Assembly: GCA_027297025.1 (NCBI GenBank)
Contig: JAPUIM010000431.1
Coordinates: 1-15,214, forward strand
Origin: Bacteroidota bacterium
GTDB lineage: Bacteria > Bacteroidota > Bacteroidia > Cytophagales > Cyclobacteriaceae
DNA: 15,214 nt
Direction: 5' to 3'
Shown: positions 7,593 to 15,214 of the stretch, piece by piece
How the letters are laid out: every line of letters starts with the position of its first letter
Position numbering within the stretch: the first letter of the stretch is position 1
Translations under genes and position numbers: made by a program
The notes under the pieces: model-generated
Databases searched by the model: none
The model's input: the letters and a program-made list of their open reading frames with translations, nothing else
Told to the model about the DNA's origin: nothing

Positions 7593-8888
7593 ATGGGAGC
7601 TTTAGGAAGACATGTTTTGGTAGAATATTATGATTGTGATCCACAATTATTGGATGATGTGGTTTACATTGAAAAAAGTATGGAGATGGCTGCGTTAAAA
7701 GCCAATGCAACTTTAATAAATTCGACTTTTCATCACTTCTCGCCTTTTGGAGTATCCGGAGTAATCGTTATTCAGGAGAGTCATTTTGCCATTCATACCT
7801 GGCCCGAATACGGCTTCGCCTCAGTGGATCTTTTTACCTGTGGAGAGTCTGTTGATCCCTGGGTTTCTTTTGGTTTATTAAAACAATCGCTTAAGGCCAG
7901 TCATGAATCGGCCATGGAAATGAAGCGGGGGGAATTGCGATTGCTGAGTAAAAAGGCTTTGGATATAAAGCAAATGCGCGACACTAAAATGGTCGATTTA
8001 CAAATTCCCAAACGGACCAGAGACATTTGGTTTACCGAAAGAAATGAAACTACTGCTCTGTCTTTGAAACATGATGGGCAAAAGTTGTTTGAAAAAATTA
8101 CACCCTTTCAAAAAGTGGAAGTGTATAATACTTTAGAGTACGGTAACATGCTAGCCTTGGATGGAATGGTAATGTGCACTGAAAAGGATGAATATGTATA
8201 TCATGAAATGATTACTCACGTACCCATGTTGCTTCACCCTGACCCCCAAAAGATACTGGTTATTGGTGGAGGTGATGGGGGAACAGCCAGAGAAATTCTC
8301 AAACACCAAGGCGTTGACTCTATAGAACTGGTGGAAATCGATAATGCAGTGGTGGAGGCAAGTAAATTGCATTTACCTACTATTTCTCCAGCCTTTGGTC
8401 ATTCCAAATTGCAGCTCAAAATAGAAGATGGAATTAAGTTTGTAAAAAATGTAAGTGATGAAAGTTTTGATTTGGTAATTGTGGATTCAACCGACCCTGT
8501 TGGACCAGGTGAAGGCTTGTTTACCAAAGATTTTTATCTGGATGTATATCGAATATTGACCAAGCAGGGAATCATGGTGACCCAAAGCGAGTCCCCTCGA
8601 TTCAATCAATCAGTGTTTAAAGAGATATACCAATGTTACCGTGATATCTTTGGTTTGCATCAGGTGCATTGTTATTTGGCCTACATACCTACTTTTCCCA
8701 CTGGAATGTGGAGTTTTTCCTTTTGCTCTAAAGGAAACATACATCCAATAAACGATTTGGACCAGGATAGAGTGACTAAATTTATTGATGAGAATCAACT
8801 TTCATATTACAATTTGGATGTACATCGTGCAGCCTTTGCACTACCCAATTTTGTGGCTCAACTAATTGAAGTTCAAGTTACGGCTTAA
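7593..8888 (+). CDS. Fusion of S-adenosylmethionine decarboxylase (SpeD) and spermidine synthase (SpeE)
   Basis: This 431-residue cytoplasmic protein joins two consecutive polyamine enzymes. Residues 1 to about 118 are a bacterial AdoMet decarboxylase. It keeps the self-cleavage site E62/S63 in [10 protein letters not shown], where Ser63 becomes the pyruvoyl group, together with His68 and Cys83 (FTCGE), matching Thermotoga numbering. A linker of about 30 residues leads to an aminopropyltransferase (about 145-431). That domain has [19 protein letters not shown], the GGGDGG nucleotide motif (225-230), E248 and D250 (VEID), and the catalytic-region aspartates in VDSTDP (D298, D301). The first half makes decarboxylated AdoMet and the second moves its aminopropyl group to an amine. 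Self-cleavage at Ser63 would release a 62-residue beta chain and leave the alpha chain joined to SpeE. The ATG gives the expected GRHVLVE start. The ureohydrolase follows six bases after the stop. Fusions of this kind have been described in other bacteria. Confidence 0.95.
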   Translation: MGALGRHVLVEYYDCDPQLLDDVVYIEKSMEMAALKANATLINSTFHHFSPFGVSGVIVIQESHFAIHTWPEYGFASVDLFTCGESVDPWVSFGLLKQSLKASHESAMEMKRGELRLLSKKALDIKQMRDTKMVDLQIPKRTRDIWFTERNETTALSLKHDGQKLFEKITPFQKVEVYNTLEYGNMLALDGMVMCTEKDEYVYHEMITHVPMLLHPDPQKILVIGGGDGGTAREILKHQGVDSIELVEIDNAVVEASKLHLPTISPAFGHSKLQLKIEDGIKFVKNVSDESFDLVIVDSTDPVGPGEGLFTKDFYLDVYRILTKQGIMVTQSESPRFNQSVFKEIYQCYRDIFGLHQVHCYLAYIPTFPTGMWSFSFCSKGNIHPINDLDQDRVTKFIDENQLSYYNLDVHRAAFALPNFVAQLIEVQVTA

Positions 8889-8894
8889 ATCAAC

Positions 8895-9971
8895 TTGAAA
8901 AAGATTGTTCCAATCAAACATTTTGACCCTAATGGTACCGGGGTAAAAGGTTCCATTTTCGGACTTCCTTATACCCAGGATGAAGCCTCATTGATACTCT
9001 TACCTATCCCTTGGGAGGTCACAGCTTCTTATCAAGGAGGTGCGGCCAGGGGACCGGAAGTGGTTTTGGAGTATTCCCCGCAGATCGATTTATTATCAGC
9101 AGATATTAATGAAGCCTGGAAATTTGGGATTCACATGCAAGAAATTGACAAAGACTTGATCCGGGAAAATAATAGATTAAGACCTTTAGCCCTTCGATAT
9201 ATGGATTGGATTGAAACTGGGACTCCGTCAACCGGCCTTGATCATAAATCCATTCTTAATGATATTAACCAAGCCTGCTTATCACTTAAAAACCGGGTAA
9301 AAGATAGTTCGGATGAATTATTGGATGCAGGTAAAATGGTGGCAACTTTGGGAGGGGACCACAGCACATGTCTGGGTTTGATCGAATCCCTGGCCTCCCG
9401 TTATAATCATTTTGCAATTTTGCAAATTGATGCCCACGCAGATTTAAGAGAAAATTACCAGGATTTTGAAATTTCCCATGCCTCAGTAATGAGACATGTA
9501 CTCAAACAAAATCAAGTAGAGAAGCTGGTTCAGGTAGGAGTAAGAGACCTGTGTCCTGAGGAATGGGCCCTAATCAACCAATCCGGAGATCATATTGTGA
9601 CGTTCCTGGATCAAAATATCAAAGAAGAGTTATATGAGGGGGGTAATTGGGAACAGATCTGTGAACGTATCATTCGGGTATTGCCGGATCTGGTATATGT
9701 CAGTTTTGACATTGATGGACTGGATGCCAGGTATTGTCCTCATACCGGAACCCCGGTTCCAGGTGGTCTGGAGTTTGATCAGGTTAGCTATTTATTGAAA
9801 AAATTAGTGCTTTCCGGAAAAAAGATCATTGGATTTGATCTCAGCGAGGTTTCAGGGAGAGGGAAGGAGCAGGAAGATTTCTGGGATGGAAATGTTGGAG
9901 CCAGAATGTTGTACCGGTTAGCCGGTTTAATGGCAGTTTCTCAGGGCAAATTGGAATTTATTCATACTTGA
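8895..9971 (+). CDS. Ureohydrolase (agmatinase/arginase family), probably polyamine synthesis
   Basis: Ureohydrolases use two Mn2+ ions to release urea from a guanidino group. The 358-residue protein has all metal motifs: GGDHS (His156), DAHAD (D179, H181, D183) and SFDID (D272, D274), then TGTPVPGGL (285-292 region). It is longer than the usual 290-310 residues because of an extra segment around residues 90-145. Its signature is mixed: agmatinases usually have TPEPGG or TPEIGG, while arginases have TPVVGG. Position argues for a polyamine substrate, agmatine (giving putrescine) or N1-aminopropylagmatine (giving spermidine), but the sequence does not decide. The start is TTG, because the preceding stop (TAA of speDE) is in the same frame only six bases earlier and the next Met is at codon 81. 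The stop overlaps the convergent phosphatase gene by ten bases. The family is certain; the substrate is open. Confidence 0.9.
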   Translation: MKKIVPIKHFDPNGTGVKGSIFGLPYTQDEASLILLPIPWEVTASYQGGAARGPEVVLEYSPQIDLLSADINEAWKFGIHMQEIDKDLIRENNRLRPLALRYMDWIETGTPSTGLDHKSILNDINQACLSLKNRVKDSSDELLDAGKMVATLGGDHSTCLGLIESLASRYNHFAILQIDAHADLRENYQDFEISHASVMRHVLKQNQVEKLVQVGVRDLCPEEWALINQSGDHIVTFLDQNIKEELYEGGNWEQICERIIRVLPDLVYVSFDIDGLDARYCPHTGTPVPGGLEFDQVSYLLKKLVLSGKKIIGFDLSEVSGRGKEQEDFWDGNVGARMLYRLAGLMAVSQGKLEFIHT

Positions 9972-11953
9972 GGTTTGAATCCAATTATTAGCATATCATC
10001 GGTTTGATTTTGATCGCCCATCCAATCTTCAATTTCCATTTTTAATCTGTCACATTGGTTTTCCATGCTATCCTGATGGTTTTTTTCCAGGAAATTTTTA
10101 AATCGTTTGATCATGTATTTCTTATTCTGTTTATCTCCAAACTGATCGGAGAAACCATCGGAAAACATGTAGAAAATATCTCCCTTTTCTACATTCACTA
10201 AATGCTCCTTATATTCTTTGTTTTGATCGTTCAATGAATCGGCAATAGCAGATTTGTTACCCCTTATTTCAATGAGTTTATGATCTCTGATATAATAAAG
10301 AGGCCTTTTGGCGCCAGCGAAACTCACCAATTTATTTTCCCTATCCAATTTACAGATCGCCACATCCATTCCATGATTGGTATCGGCAAGATCTTGTCCC
10401 TTTAAGGTTTCCATGACCTTTTGATCCAACTGGGTTAATATTTCAGCAGGGTTGGTAATATTGTTTTCAATTACAATTTGATTGAGAATTGAGTTACCTA
10501 TCATGGTCAAAAGGGCTCCGGCTACACCGTGACCGGTGCAATCCACCGCGGCCAGAATATCAAATCCATTTTTCTTGTAGTACCAATAAAAATCACCACT
10601 TACAATATCTTTTGGCTTGAAAAAAAGGAAGGATTGTGGCAGGTTTTCCAGAATAGTGTTTTTATGGAGAATTGACTCCTGAACACTTTTCGCATATTGG
10701 ATACTATCTGTAATATCTTGATTGCGGGTTTCGATGATGATTTTTTGTCGGCTAATTTCAATATTCTGCTCTTCCAGAAGTTTATTCGCCTGTTTATTTT
10801 GTACAAGCCTTATATAAGTGAGTACGGCTAATATGACCACAAACAAGAAAACGAAAACAAAGGCAAATATGACTAATTGAGCATTTCGATTTTGCAGACT
10901 TTTGTTTTCATTGTCCTTGGCCAGTATTTGATTTTCCTTCTCTTTTTTATCTAATTCATATAATGCTTCCAATTCAGCAAGGCGTTTGCTGCTTTCTGCA
11001 TTAAACACACTATCCTTTATTACATTTTGCCTCTTTAACGTGAGATATGCCAGCATCAGTTGGTCGGTGGCAAAATACACTTCAGCCATTGAAGCATAAA
11101 TTTTGGAAAGTAGCGGTTTATCTCCAAGTGTTTTGGAAATTGTTGAAGCTTGATCGAGATAGTTGGTAGCCGATTCAAAATTTGCCTGATTGCGATAATT
11201 TTCGCCTATGTTAAACAGGGAATGGGCTTGGCCAAATTTATTTTTATTCTCACGCTCTATTTCAAGGGAACGAAAATAATAGGTCAAAGCTTCATCAAAA
11301 TCATTCTTGCGGTTAAAGATATTACCTATATTAGTAAGTATGTCAATAGTCTCCGCTTTCCGGCCCAAAGTATTTTGAATTTCTAAAGCTATTAAATATT
11401 GTTCCAGGGCTTGGTCATAATCGTTCAAACTATAATAGACATTGCCAATATTGTTTAATGCCTTTACCTGAAATGAAGCTTCACCAAGCTCTTCAAATAT
11501 GACTAAGGCGTTTTGGAATGATTCTAAGGCTTTCTTAAAATTATTTTTGATGATATATATAACCCCGATATTGCTTAAAGTAAATCCAATGCGTTCCTGA
11601 TTTCCGATCTCCTGTTGCACTTTTAATGATTGTAAATAGTAATCCAGGGCTTTATCATAATTTCCTAAATTCTTGTAATGAACCCCCAGGTTGTTAAGAG
11701 AAATTCCTATTCCTTTTTGGTAGTTGATCTTCTCTGCCAGCTGCAGAGCGCCTTGGGTGTAATTTAAAGCTTTGATGGGCTCGTTGTTGCGATAAGCTTT
11801 GTATAATTCATTCAGGACATCCACCTTATCAATATCGTTGACTGTCTTTAATCTATTTTCTAAACTGTCAACGCTGACCTGCGCCACCATTGGATACCAA
11901 GATAGGATGAAGATAAAAATTACTCCAAGTATATTAATCAGGGATTTATTCAT
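9962..11953 (-). CDS. TPR sensor protein with cytoplasmic SpoIIE/PP2C-type serine phosphatase
   Basis: The protein has 663 residues. An N-terminal signal peptide ends near VAQ (22-25). Five TPR units follow with an exact 40-residue period, marked by xNxG at 87-90, 127-130, 167-170, 207-210 and 247-250. Next come a helical segment (about 315-357), a membrane segment (359-383), a short coiled coil (about 385-425) and a SpoIIE-type PP2C domain (about 440-660). Its metal-binding acids are D454 (SGDFYW), D471 (VDCTGHGVAGA), D599 (FSDGFSDQFG) and the D652/D653 pair (TDDMLI). The layout predicts a periplasmic or membrane-side TPR sensor controlling a cytoplasmic Ser/Thr phosphatase. In known cases SpoIIE-type domains act on STAS anti-sigma antagonists, but no STAS or anti-sigma gene lies here. 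The ATG overlaps the upstream TPR gene's TGA (ATGA), so the two are coupled. Confidence 0.93.
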   Translation of the reverse strand: MNKSLINILGVIFIFILSWYPMVAQVSVDSLENRLKTVNDIDKVDVLNELYKAYRNNEPIKALNYTQGALQLAEKINYQKGIGISLNNLGVHYKNLGNYDKALDYYLQSLKVQQEIGNQERIGFTLSNIGVIYIIKNNFKKALESFQNALVIFEELGEASFQVKALNNIGNVYYSLNDYDQALEQYLIALEIQNTLGRKAETIDILTNIGNIFNRKNDFDEALTYYFRSLEIERENKNKFGQAHSLFNIGENYRNQANFESATNYLDQASTISKTLGDKPLLSKIYASMAEVYFATDQLMLAYLTLKRQNVIKDSVFNAESSKRLAELEALYELDKKEKENQILAKDNENKSLQNRNAQLVIFAFVFVFLFVVILAVLTYIRLVQNKQANKLLEEQNIEISRQKIIIETRNQDITDSIQYAKSVQESILHKNTILENLPQSFLFFKPKDIVSGDFYWYYKKNGFDILAAVDCTGHGVAGALLTMIGNSILNQIVIENNITNPAEILTQLDQKVMETLKGQDLADTNHGMDVAICKLDRENKLVSFAGAKRPLYYIRDHKLIEIRGNKSAIADSLNDQNKEYKEHLVNVEKGDIFYMFSDGFSDQFGDKQNKKYMIKRFKNFLEKNHQDSMENQCDRLKMEIEDWMGDQNQTDDMLIIGFKPQV

Positions 11954-13107
11954 GATTTTCTATCTCCCACAAAATTCCTGTAAAGGCCGATTAAAAAAGA
12001 AACCCCTACAATTGCTCCTAAAATGACTACTAAAACGGTTATTTGTTGGTTGCGGTTTTCTAAATCCTTGATGTCCGTATTTTTGGCTATTAGACGCATT
12101 TTATTTTCATTTTTCTCAAACTCAAATTGTAATTGCAATTTGGAAATTCTTCGATTGCTCTCCTCATTAAACAGACTATCCTTAACTGAAATATATAACA
12201 TCAAGGAATTGTAAGCCATCATTAGATTGTCGGCGGCAAAATGAGCATCGGCCAATGCCTTATAAATGTTGTTTAGAAGGTAATTGTCTTCAATGGTGTT
12301 GGCCAAGGTCAAAGCTTGATTTTGAAAACTGATGGCCATATTATATTCTTTCTTATGAAAAAAAGTGATACCGATATTGCTAAGGGCATAGGCCTGGCCA
12401 TATAGACTTTCCTTTGACCTCTCTATCTCCAAGGATTCAAAGTAGACGTCTAACGCTTTTTGGTAATCTTTTCGATTAAAATATATATTGCCAATATTAG
12501 TTAGAGGGTCAAAGGTTTGGTCTGTATTATTGATCTCTTCCTGTAGGTGGAGTGCCTTTTCATAATAATCCAGGGCTTTGTCGTTCTCCTTTAACTCCCG
12601 GTATACGTTGCCAATATTGTTCAAGGAACCTACAATCTTTTCGTGGTCTCCAATTTGTTTTAAGATTTCGTAAGATTCCAAATAGTTTTCAAGTGCTTTA
12701 TCATAATCACCTTTAATTGAATAAACGGTACCAATGTTGTTGAAAATCTTAGCGATACCTTCCTGGTCATTGATCTCATGGTGGATCTTATAAGAGGCTA
12801 GATAGAAATTGAGTGCTTCTTCAAATTGTCCTCTGATGCGATAAACCACCCCCATATTATTGTAGCTGGTGGCGATTCCTTTTTTATATTCCAATTGTAG
12901 CGCAAATTGTAAAGCGCTATCGGTGTAGGCCATGGCATATACCGGGTGATTGTTGAAATATTGACGGAAAAGTTCATTCCATACATCCACCTTCATAGTT
13001 CCCTGGCTGTTTTTAAGCAAATTTTCCAAACTATCTATATTTGAGGTAACCCCAAATGTGTGAATAGTTAAACAAAAGAAAGTGAAAAGTTTGGCCAAGA
13101 ATTTCAT
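11950..13107 (-). CDS. TPR sensor-like membrane protein without output domain
   Basis: This 385-residue protein is a clear paralog of the sensor half of the downstream phosphatase. It has a signal peptide (about 1-20), then a DSLENLLK segment like the partner's DSLENRLK. Five TPR units have the same 40-residue period (xNxG at 83-86, 123-126, 163-166, 203-206, 243-246). A KDSLFNEESNRR segment (309-320) corresponds to KDSVFNAESSKR in the partner, and a membrane segment follows (about 356-376). It then ends after only about nine residues (RNFVGDRKS), so no kinase, phosphatase or DNA-binding domain follows. The end is not a visible frameshift, because the next gene starts within its stop codon (ATGA overlap). 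It may pair with the phosphatase sensor, modulate it, or be an output-less duplicate. The gene is well supported; the role is inferred. Confidence 0.9.
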   Translation of the reverse strand: MKFLAKLFTFFCLTIHTFGVTSNIDSLENLLKNSQGTMKVDVWNELFRQYFNNHPVYAMAYTDSALQFALQLEYKKGIATSYNNMGVVYRIRGQFEEALNFYLASYKIHHEINDQEGIAKIFNNIGTVYSIKGDYDKALENYLESYEILKQIGDHEKIVGSLNNIGNVYRELKENDKALDYYEKALHLQEEINNTDQTFDPLTNIGNIYFNRKDYQKALDVYFESLEIERSKESLYGQAYALSNIGITFFHKKEYNMAISFQNQALTLANTIEDNYLLNNIYKALADAHFAADNLMMAYNSLMLYISVKDSLFNEESNRRISKLQLQFEFEKNENKMRLIAKNTDIKDLENRNQQITVLVVILGAIVGVSFLIGLYRNFVGDRKS

Positions 13108-13230
13108 TTCAACGAGTTGGAATCCAATAAAATTACTATAATTTCATCAATAATCTATAACCCGCTCACCCCAGAAAATATCTATACTGATGATGTCGGT
13201 CTAGAATCTGTCAAAATAAATCTTTTCCAT

Positions 13231-13264
13231 GGACAGTAAATGTCCTATAAGTAACAATACTTAT
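13231..13264. repeat. Two adjacent short inverted repeats between the thioredoxin and TPR genes
   Basis: GGACA and TGTCC (13231-13235, 13241-13245) flank the five bases GTAAA. One base later, ATAAGTA and TACTTAT (13247-13253, 13258-13264) flank the four bases ACAA. Both are perfect. They lie just after the thioredoxin stop and about 125 bases before the TPR gene's ATG. Neither has a T tract on the minus strand, so they are not classical terminators. They could be operator sites, RNA processing or stabilising hairpins, or part of a Rho-dependent end. Confidence 0.45.
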
Positions 13265-13266
13265 CA

Positions 13267-13872
13267 TTAAGGAATGTTAGGCGAGGGGGCGGTGTAAAGA
13301 TTTTGTAGAAATTCAATAAAAACATTATTGTCGTAACTTGCCATACCAGTGTTTTTTACGGCAATCTTACCTTGTGGATCAATAACAAAAGTGGTAGGAA
13401 TAACATCTGATTGATATGTTTTTGGAATCACTGATGCTATTTGAAAAACTGGAAACTCATAACCTTTTCTCCTCACTAAATCAAAGGCTTTTTGTGCATT
13501 TTTTTCGGTAGTTACCATTAGAAATACATAATTATTTTTATCCATCTTTTGATATAGGGAGTGAATTTCCGGCATTTCAGCAATACATGGCGAACACCAT
13601 GAGGCCCAGAAATTCAAAAAAACCACTTTACCTCGAAATTCTTCAAGATAGACAAGTTCATTATTAGGAGATTTCAAAGTAAGCTGGTAGGAGGCTGAAA
13701 TTCTATTTTCTTTTTGAGTTATAACCTCGGGTTGGATCAACCCGGTTTTCAGAATTAGGTTTTGTAAACTTCCTAGGATCTCCACATGCCATCCGGAGAA
13801 GTAAATTATAAAAAAAACACTAACAACAGCTATCCATTCTAGTATCTCTCTTTTCACTTTCCTTTTATTCAT
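13267..13872 (-). CDS. TlpA/ResA-like membrane-anchored thioredoxin
   Basis: This 201-residue protein is anchored by one N-terminal membrane segment (about 11-28) after a basic start, so the thioredoxin domain (about 60-195) should face the periplasm. The redox site is C93-S-P-C96 in NFWASWCSPC, and the cis-proline loop is VIPTTFVID (Pro159). The preceding YLEEFRGKVVFLNF is the usual lead-in for the AhpC/TSA-Redoxin or TlpA/ResA group. Such proteins reduce disulfides in, for example, cytochrome c or other exported proteins, but no cytochrome c maturation gene is near. The start is the only early ATG and places the membrane segment normally; there is no SD. It lies upstream of the TPR genes on the same strand, 159 bases away with two inverted repeats between, so cotranscription is uncertain. 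The family is firm; the client protein is unknown. Confidence 0.92.
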   Translation of the reverse strand: MNKRKVKREILEWIAVVSVFFIIYFSGWHVEILGSLQNLILKTGLIQPEVITQKENRISASYQLTLKSPNNELVYLEEFRGKVVFLNFWASWCSPCIAEMPEIHSLYQKMDKNNYVFLMVTTEKNAQKAFDLVRRKGYEFPVFQIASVIPKTYQSDVIPTTFVIDPQGKIAVKNTGMASYDNNVFIEFLQNLYTAPSPNIP

Positions 13873-13973
13873 AAAAATTCTTTAACCGAGTAGATTAAAT
13901 ATTAGTTCATTTCTTATCCTTCTAAGCTGCATGTTTTGAATAAGTATTAAATCAATTGTTTTTAGGATTTTAG

Positions 13974-13981
13974 TAAGTTTG
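13974..13981 (+). promoter_or_regulatory. Candidate -7 box for the gene at 14017
   Basis: TAAGTTTG fits TAnnTTTG exactly and lies 35 bases before the ATG at 14017. No good TTTG box is found at 19-21 bases upstream, so this is a half-supported promoter in the 144-base divergent region between the thioredoxin and the next gene. Confidence 0.35.
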
Positions 13982-14016
13982 TTTAGTAATTTAGTAAAAA
14001 CTAAAGGTAAGCATCC

Positions 14017-15214
14017 ATGCCAAAGTTTCGCTATTTTTTCGCTGCCCTGTTATTATTATTCTTATCAAATTCACTTTACTCCCAGAAAATTAAATACAAG
14101 GATCTATTCCCTTTGCTTAATGCTAAAAAGTACGAAGACGCTGAACCATTTCTAAGGAATTATTTATTCAAGGAACCGGACCATGCCAATGCCAATTACC
14201 AAATGGGATTGATTTTTCAATCAAAAATCAATGACCTGGATATATTAGTGGAAGTGGATCAATTACAAGTGTTAACCGACTCCGCTGTTTTATATTTTAA
14301 AAAATCCAAAGAGTTAATTAATGAGAAGGAAATCAAAAAGAAAGATGAATTTTATCAGGCCTTTAACCGGCGGGATCTACGATCAGGTAAATTTGGGATA
14401 AAATTATCTGATGTTCATTTTGATATTGAGAACCGTATCGAAGACCTTGAGACACGACTAATCAATGTAAAGGATCTTAACCGGTATTACCAAAATACCA
14501 TCGCCTACTATACCAAGGCCATGGACATATTCCTGGGGCTGCAGCAGCAGTTTGGGGGAGATATTATCGGTTTATACCTAAAAGCCAATGATGAAACATT
14601 TACTTCCCTGGATAGAATTATCACTTATGCTGATTCCACTGGTTTTAATTTTGGAGAATACCGGAAAGTACTGGGCGAAATTAAAGACCCGGGATATAAC
14701 CAATTGATTGTGGTTAGGAATATCGAGGACTTTGCCTCACAGGGGGATGCAAAACCAGACTTTTTCTCTGATGAGATCATCACTTGGAACTACCGGGAAT
14801 GGGTGAATAGCACTAAAGAAACCATTGATCTTGAAATCAATCCACTGCGAACCGATATTAGAGATTTTCAGGGCAAGCTGGATGACTTGGAAAAACGAAT
14901 CGTCGAGGATACAACCCTAACCACGGATCAGATTCCTGCAAGTACGGAAGAGTCTATTACTACCAGGATATCGAAATTTGATCCGGAGTCATTTGTGATT
15001 CCCCTATTTGAGTTTAGGATATTGGAGATCACCCACAAAGTTGAATCTAACCCTGTATTGAATAAATCATTGAATGATTCATTGGATGTAGATGGTCAAA
15101 TAACTCAAAGTATTATTTTGGTAACCAGGTTACAAAATGCAGATAGTTTGATCAATGTTCTTAAAGGTTCAGATCTCAAAAATCAAGCTGACTATTACCA
15201 GAACTTTGTCAATA
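14017..15214 (+). CDS. Secreted TPR/coiled-coil protein of unknown function, 3' end cut off
   Basis: From the ATG at 14017 one frame stays open to the window end, giving 399 residues with no stop. The N-terminus is a signal peptide (MPKFRYFFAALLLLFLSNS, cleaved around LYSQ). A TPR-like pair of helices follows (about 25-70: LFPLLNAKKYEDAEPFLRNY, then HANANYQMGLIFQ). Further on the chain is mainly helical and charged, with likely coiled-coil stretches such as IENRIEDLETRLINVKDL (about 144-161) and DFQGKLDDLEKRI. I recognise no catalytic motif. TPR start plus export is common in Bacteroidota outer-membrane, gliding or Por-secretion-related proteins, but nothing here proves such a role. A weak AAAGG precedes the start by about 13 bases. 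It is divergent from the thioredoxin gene. Confidence 0.8.
   Translation, partial: MPKFRYFFAALLLLFLSNSLYSQKIKYKDLFPLLNAKKYEDAEPFLRNYLFKEPDHANANYQMGLIFQSKINDLDILVEVDQLQVLTDSAVLYFKKSKELINEKEIKKKDEFYQAFNRRDLRSGKFGIKLSDVHFDIENRIEDLETRLINVKDLNRYYQNTIAYYTKAMDIFLGLQQQFGGDIIGLYLKANDETFTSLDRIITYADSTGFNFGEYRKVLGEIKDPGYNQLIVVRNIEDFASQGDAKPDFFSDEIITWNYREWVNSTKETIDLEINPLRTDIRDFQGKLDDLEKRIVEDTTLTTDQIPASTEESITTRISKFDPESFVIPLFEFRILEITHKVESNPVLNKSLNDSLDVDGQITQSIILVTRLQNADSLINVLKGSDLKNQADYYQNFVN

Noticed and set aside
9962..13107. Repeated DNA within the two TPR genes
   Set aside because: The recurring short words follow the 40-residue TPR period in protein; this is not a separate DNA repeat or CRISPR-like array.

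Overview
The window looks like ordinary chromosome from a member of the Bacteroidota, probably a Cytophagales-type bacterium. Four things point there: the low-to-moderate GC content; TAnnTTTG-like promoter elements; the near-absence of Shine-Dalgarno (SD) sequences; and families typical of that phylum (a MenC of the menaquinone pathway, secreted TPR proteins fused to SpoIIE-type phosphatases, a TopA without zinc fingers). No tRNA, rRNA, CRISPR array, insertion sequence or phage gene is visible. No gene-free stretch exceeds about 180 bases.

Layout from left to right. (1) The first 261 codons of queA (tRNA queuosine synthesis) run leftward off the window edge. (2) A 117-residue protein of unknown function sits on the minus strand as a self-contained unit, with a promoter, an exceptionally strong SD and a hairpin terminator. 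(3) menC (menaquinone) runs rightward and meets a convergent minus-strand row. Read 5' to 3', that row is topA, a Sir2 deacylase and a membrane metallophosphoesterase. (4) Divergent from topA is a plus-strand row: a SixA-type phosphatase, a speD-speE fusion and a ureohydrolase. (5) Convergent to that row, on the minus strand, are two translationally coupled TPR genes, the second carrying a SpoIIE/PP2C phosphatase output domain. Upstream of them on the same strand is a TlpA/ResA-like thioredoxin. (6) A secreted TPR/coiled-coil protein of unknown function starts rightward at 14017 and is cut by the window end.

Functional links. The fused SpeD-SpeE and the ureohydrolase almost certainly form a polyamine unit. 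They could make spermidine through putrescine, or through N1-aminopropylagmatine as in Thermus; no arginine or ornithine decarboxylase is present here. The TPR pair looks like a periplasmic sensor with a cytoplasmic phosphatase, plus a sibling that keeps the same sensor architecture but has no output domain. The other genes are housekeeping.

The points most worth attention are the SD-driven orphan gene, the twin TPR genes, the zinc-ligand-poor sirtuin, and the same-frame, 6-base junction between speDE and the ureohydrolase. Three genes appear to start at TTG (menC, sixA, the ureohydrolase). I found no clear evidence of a wholly new multi-gene system.
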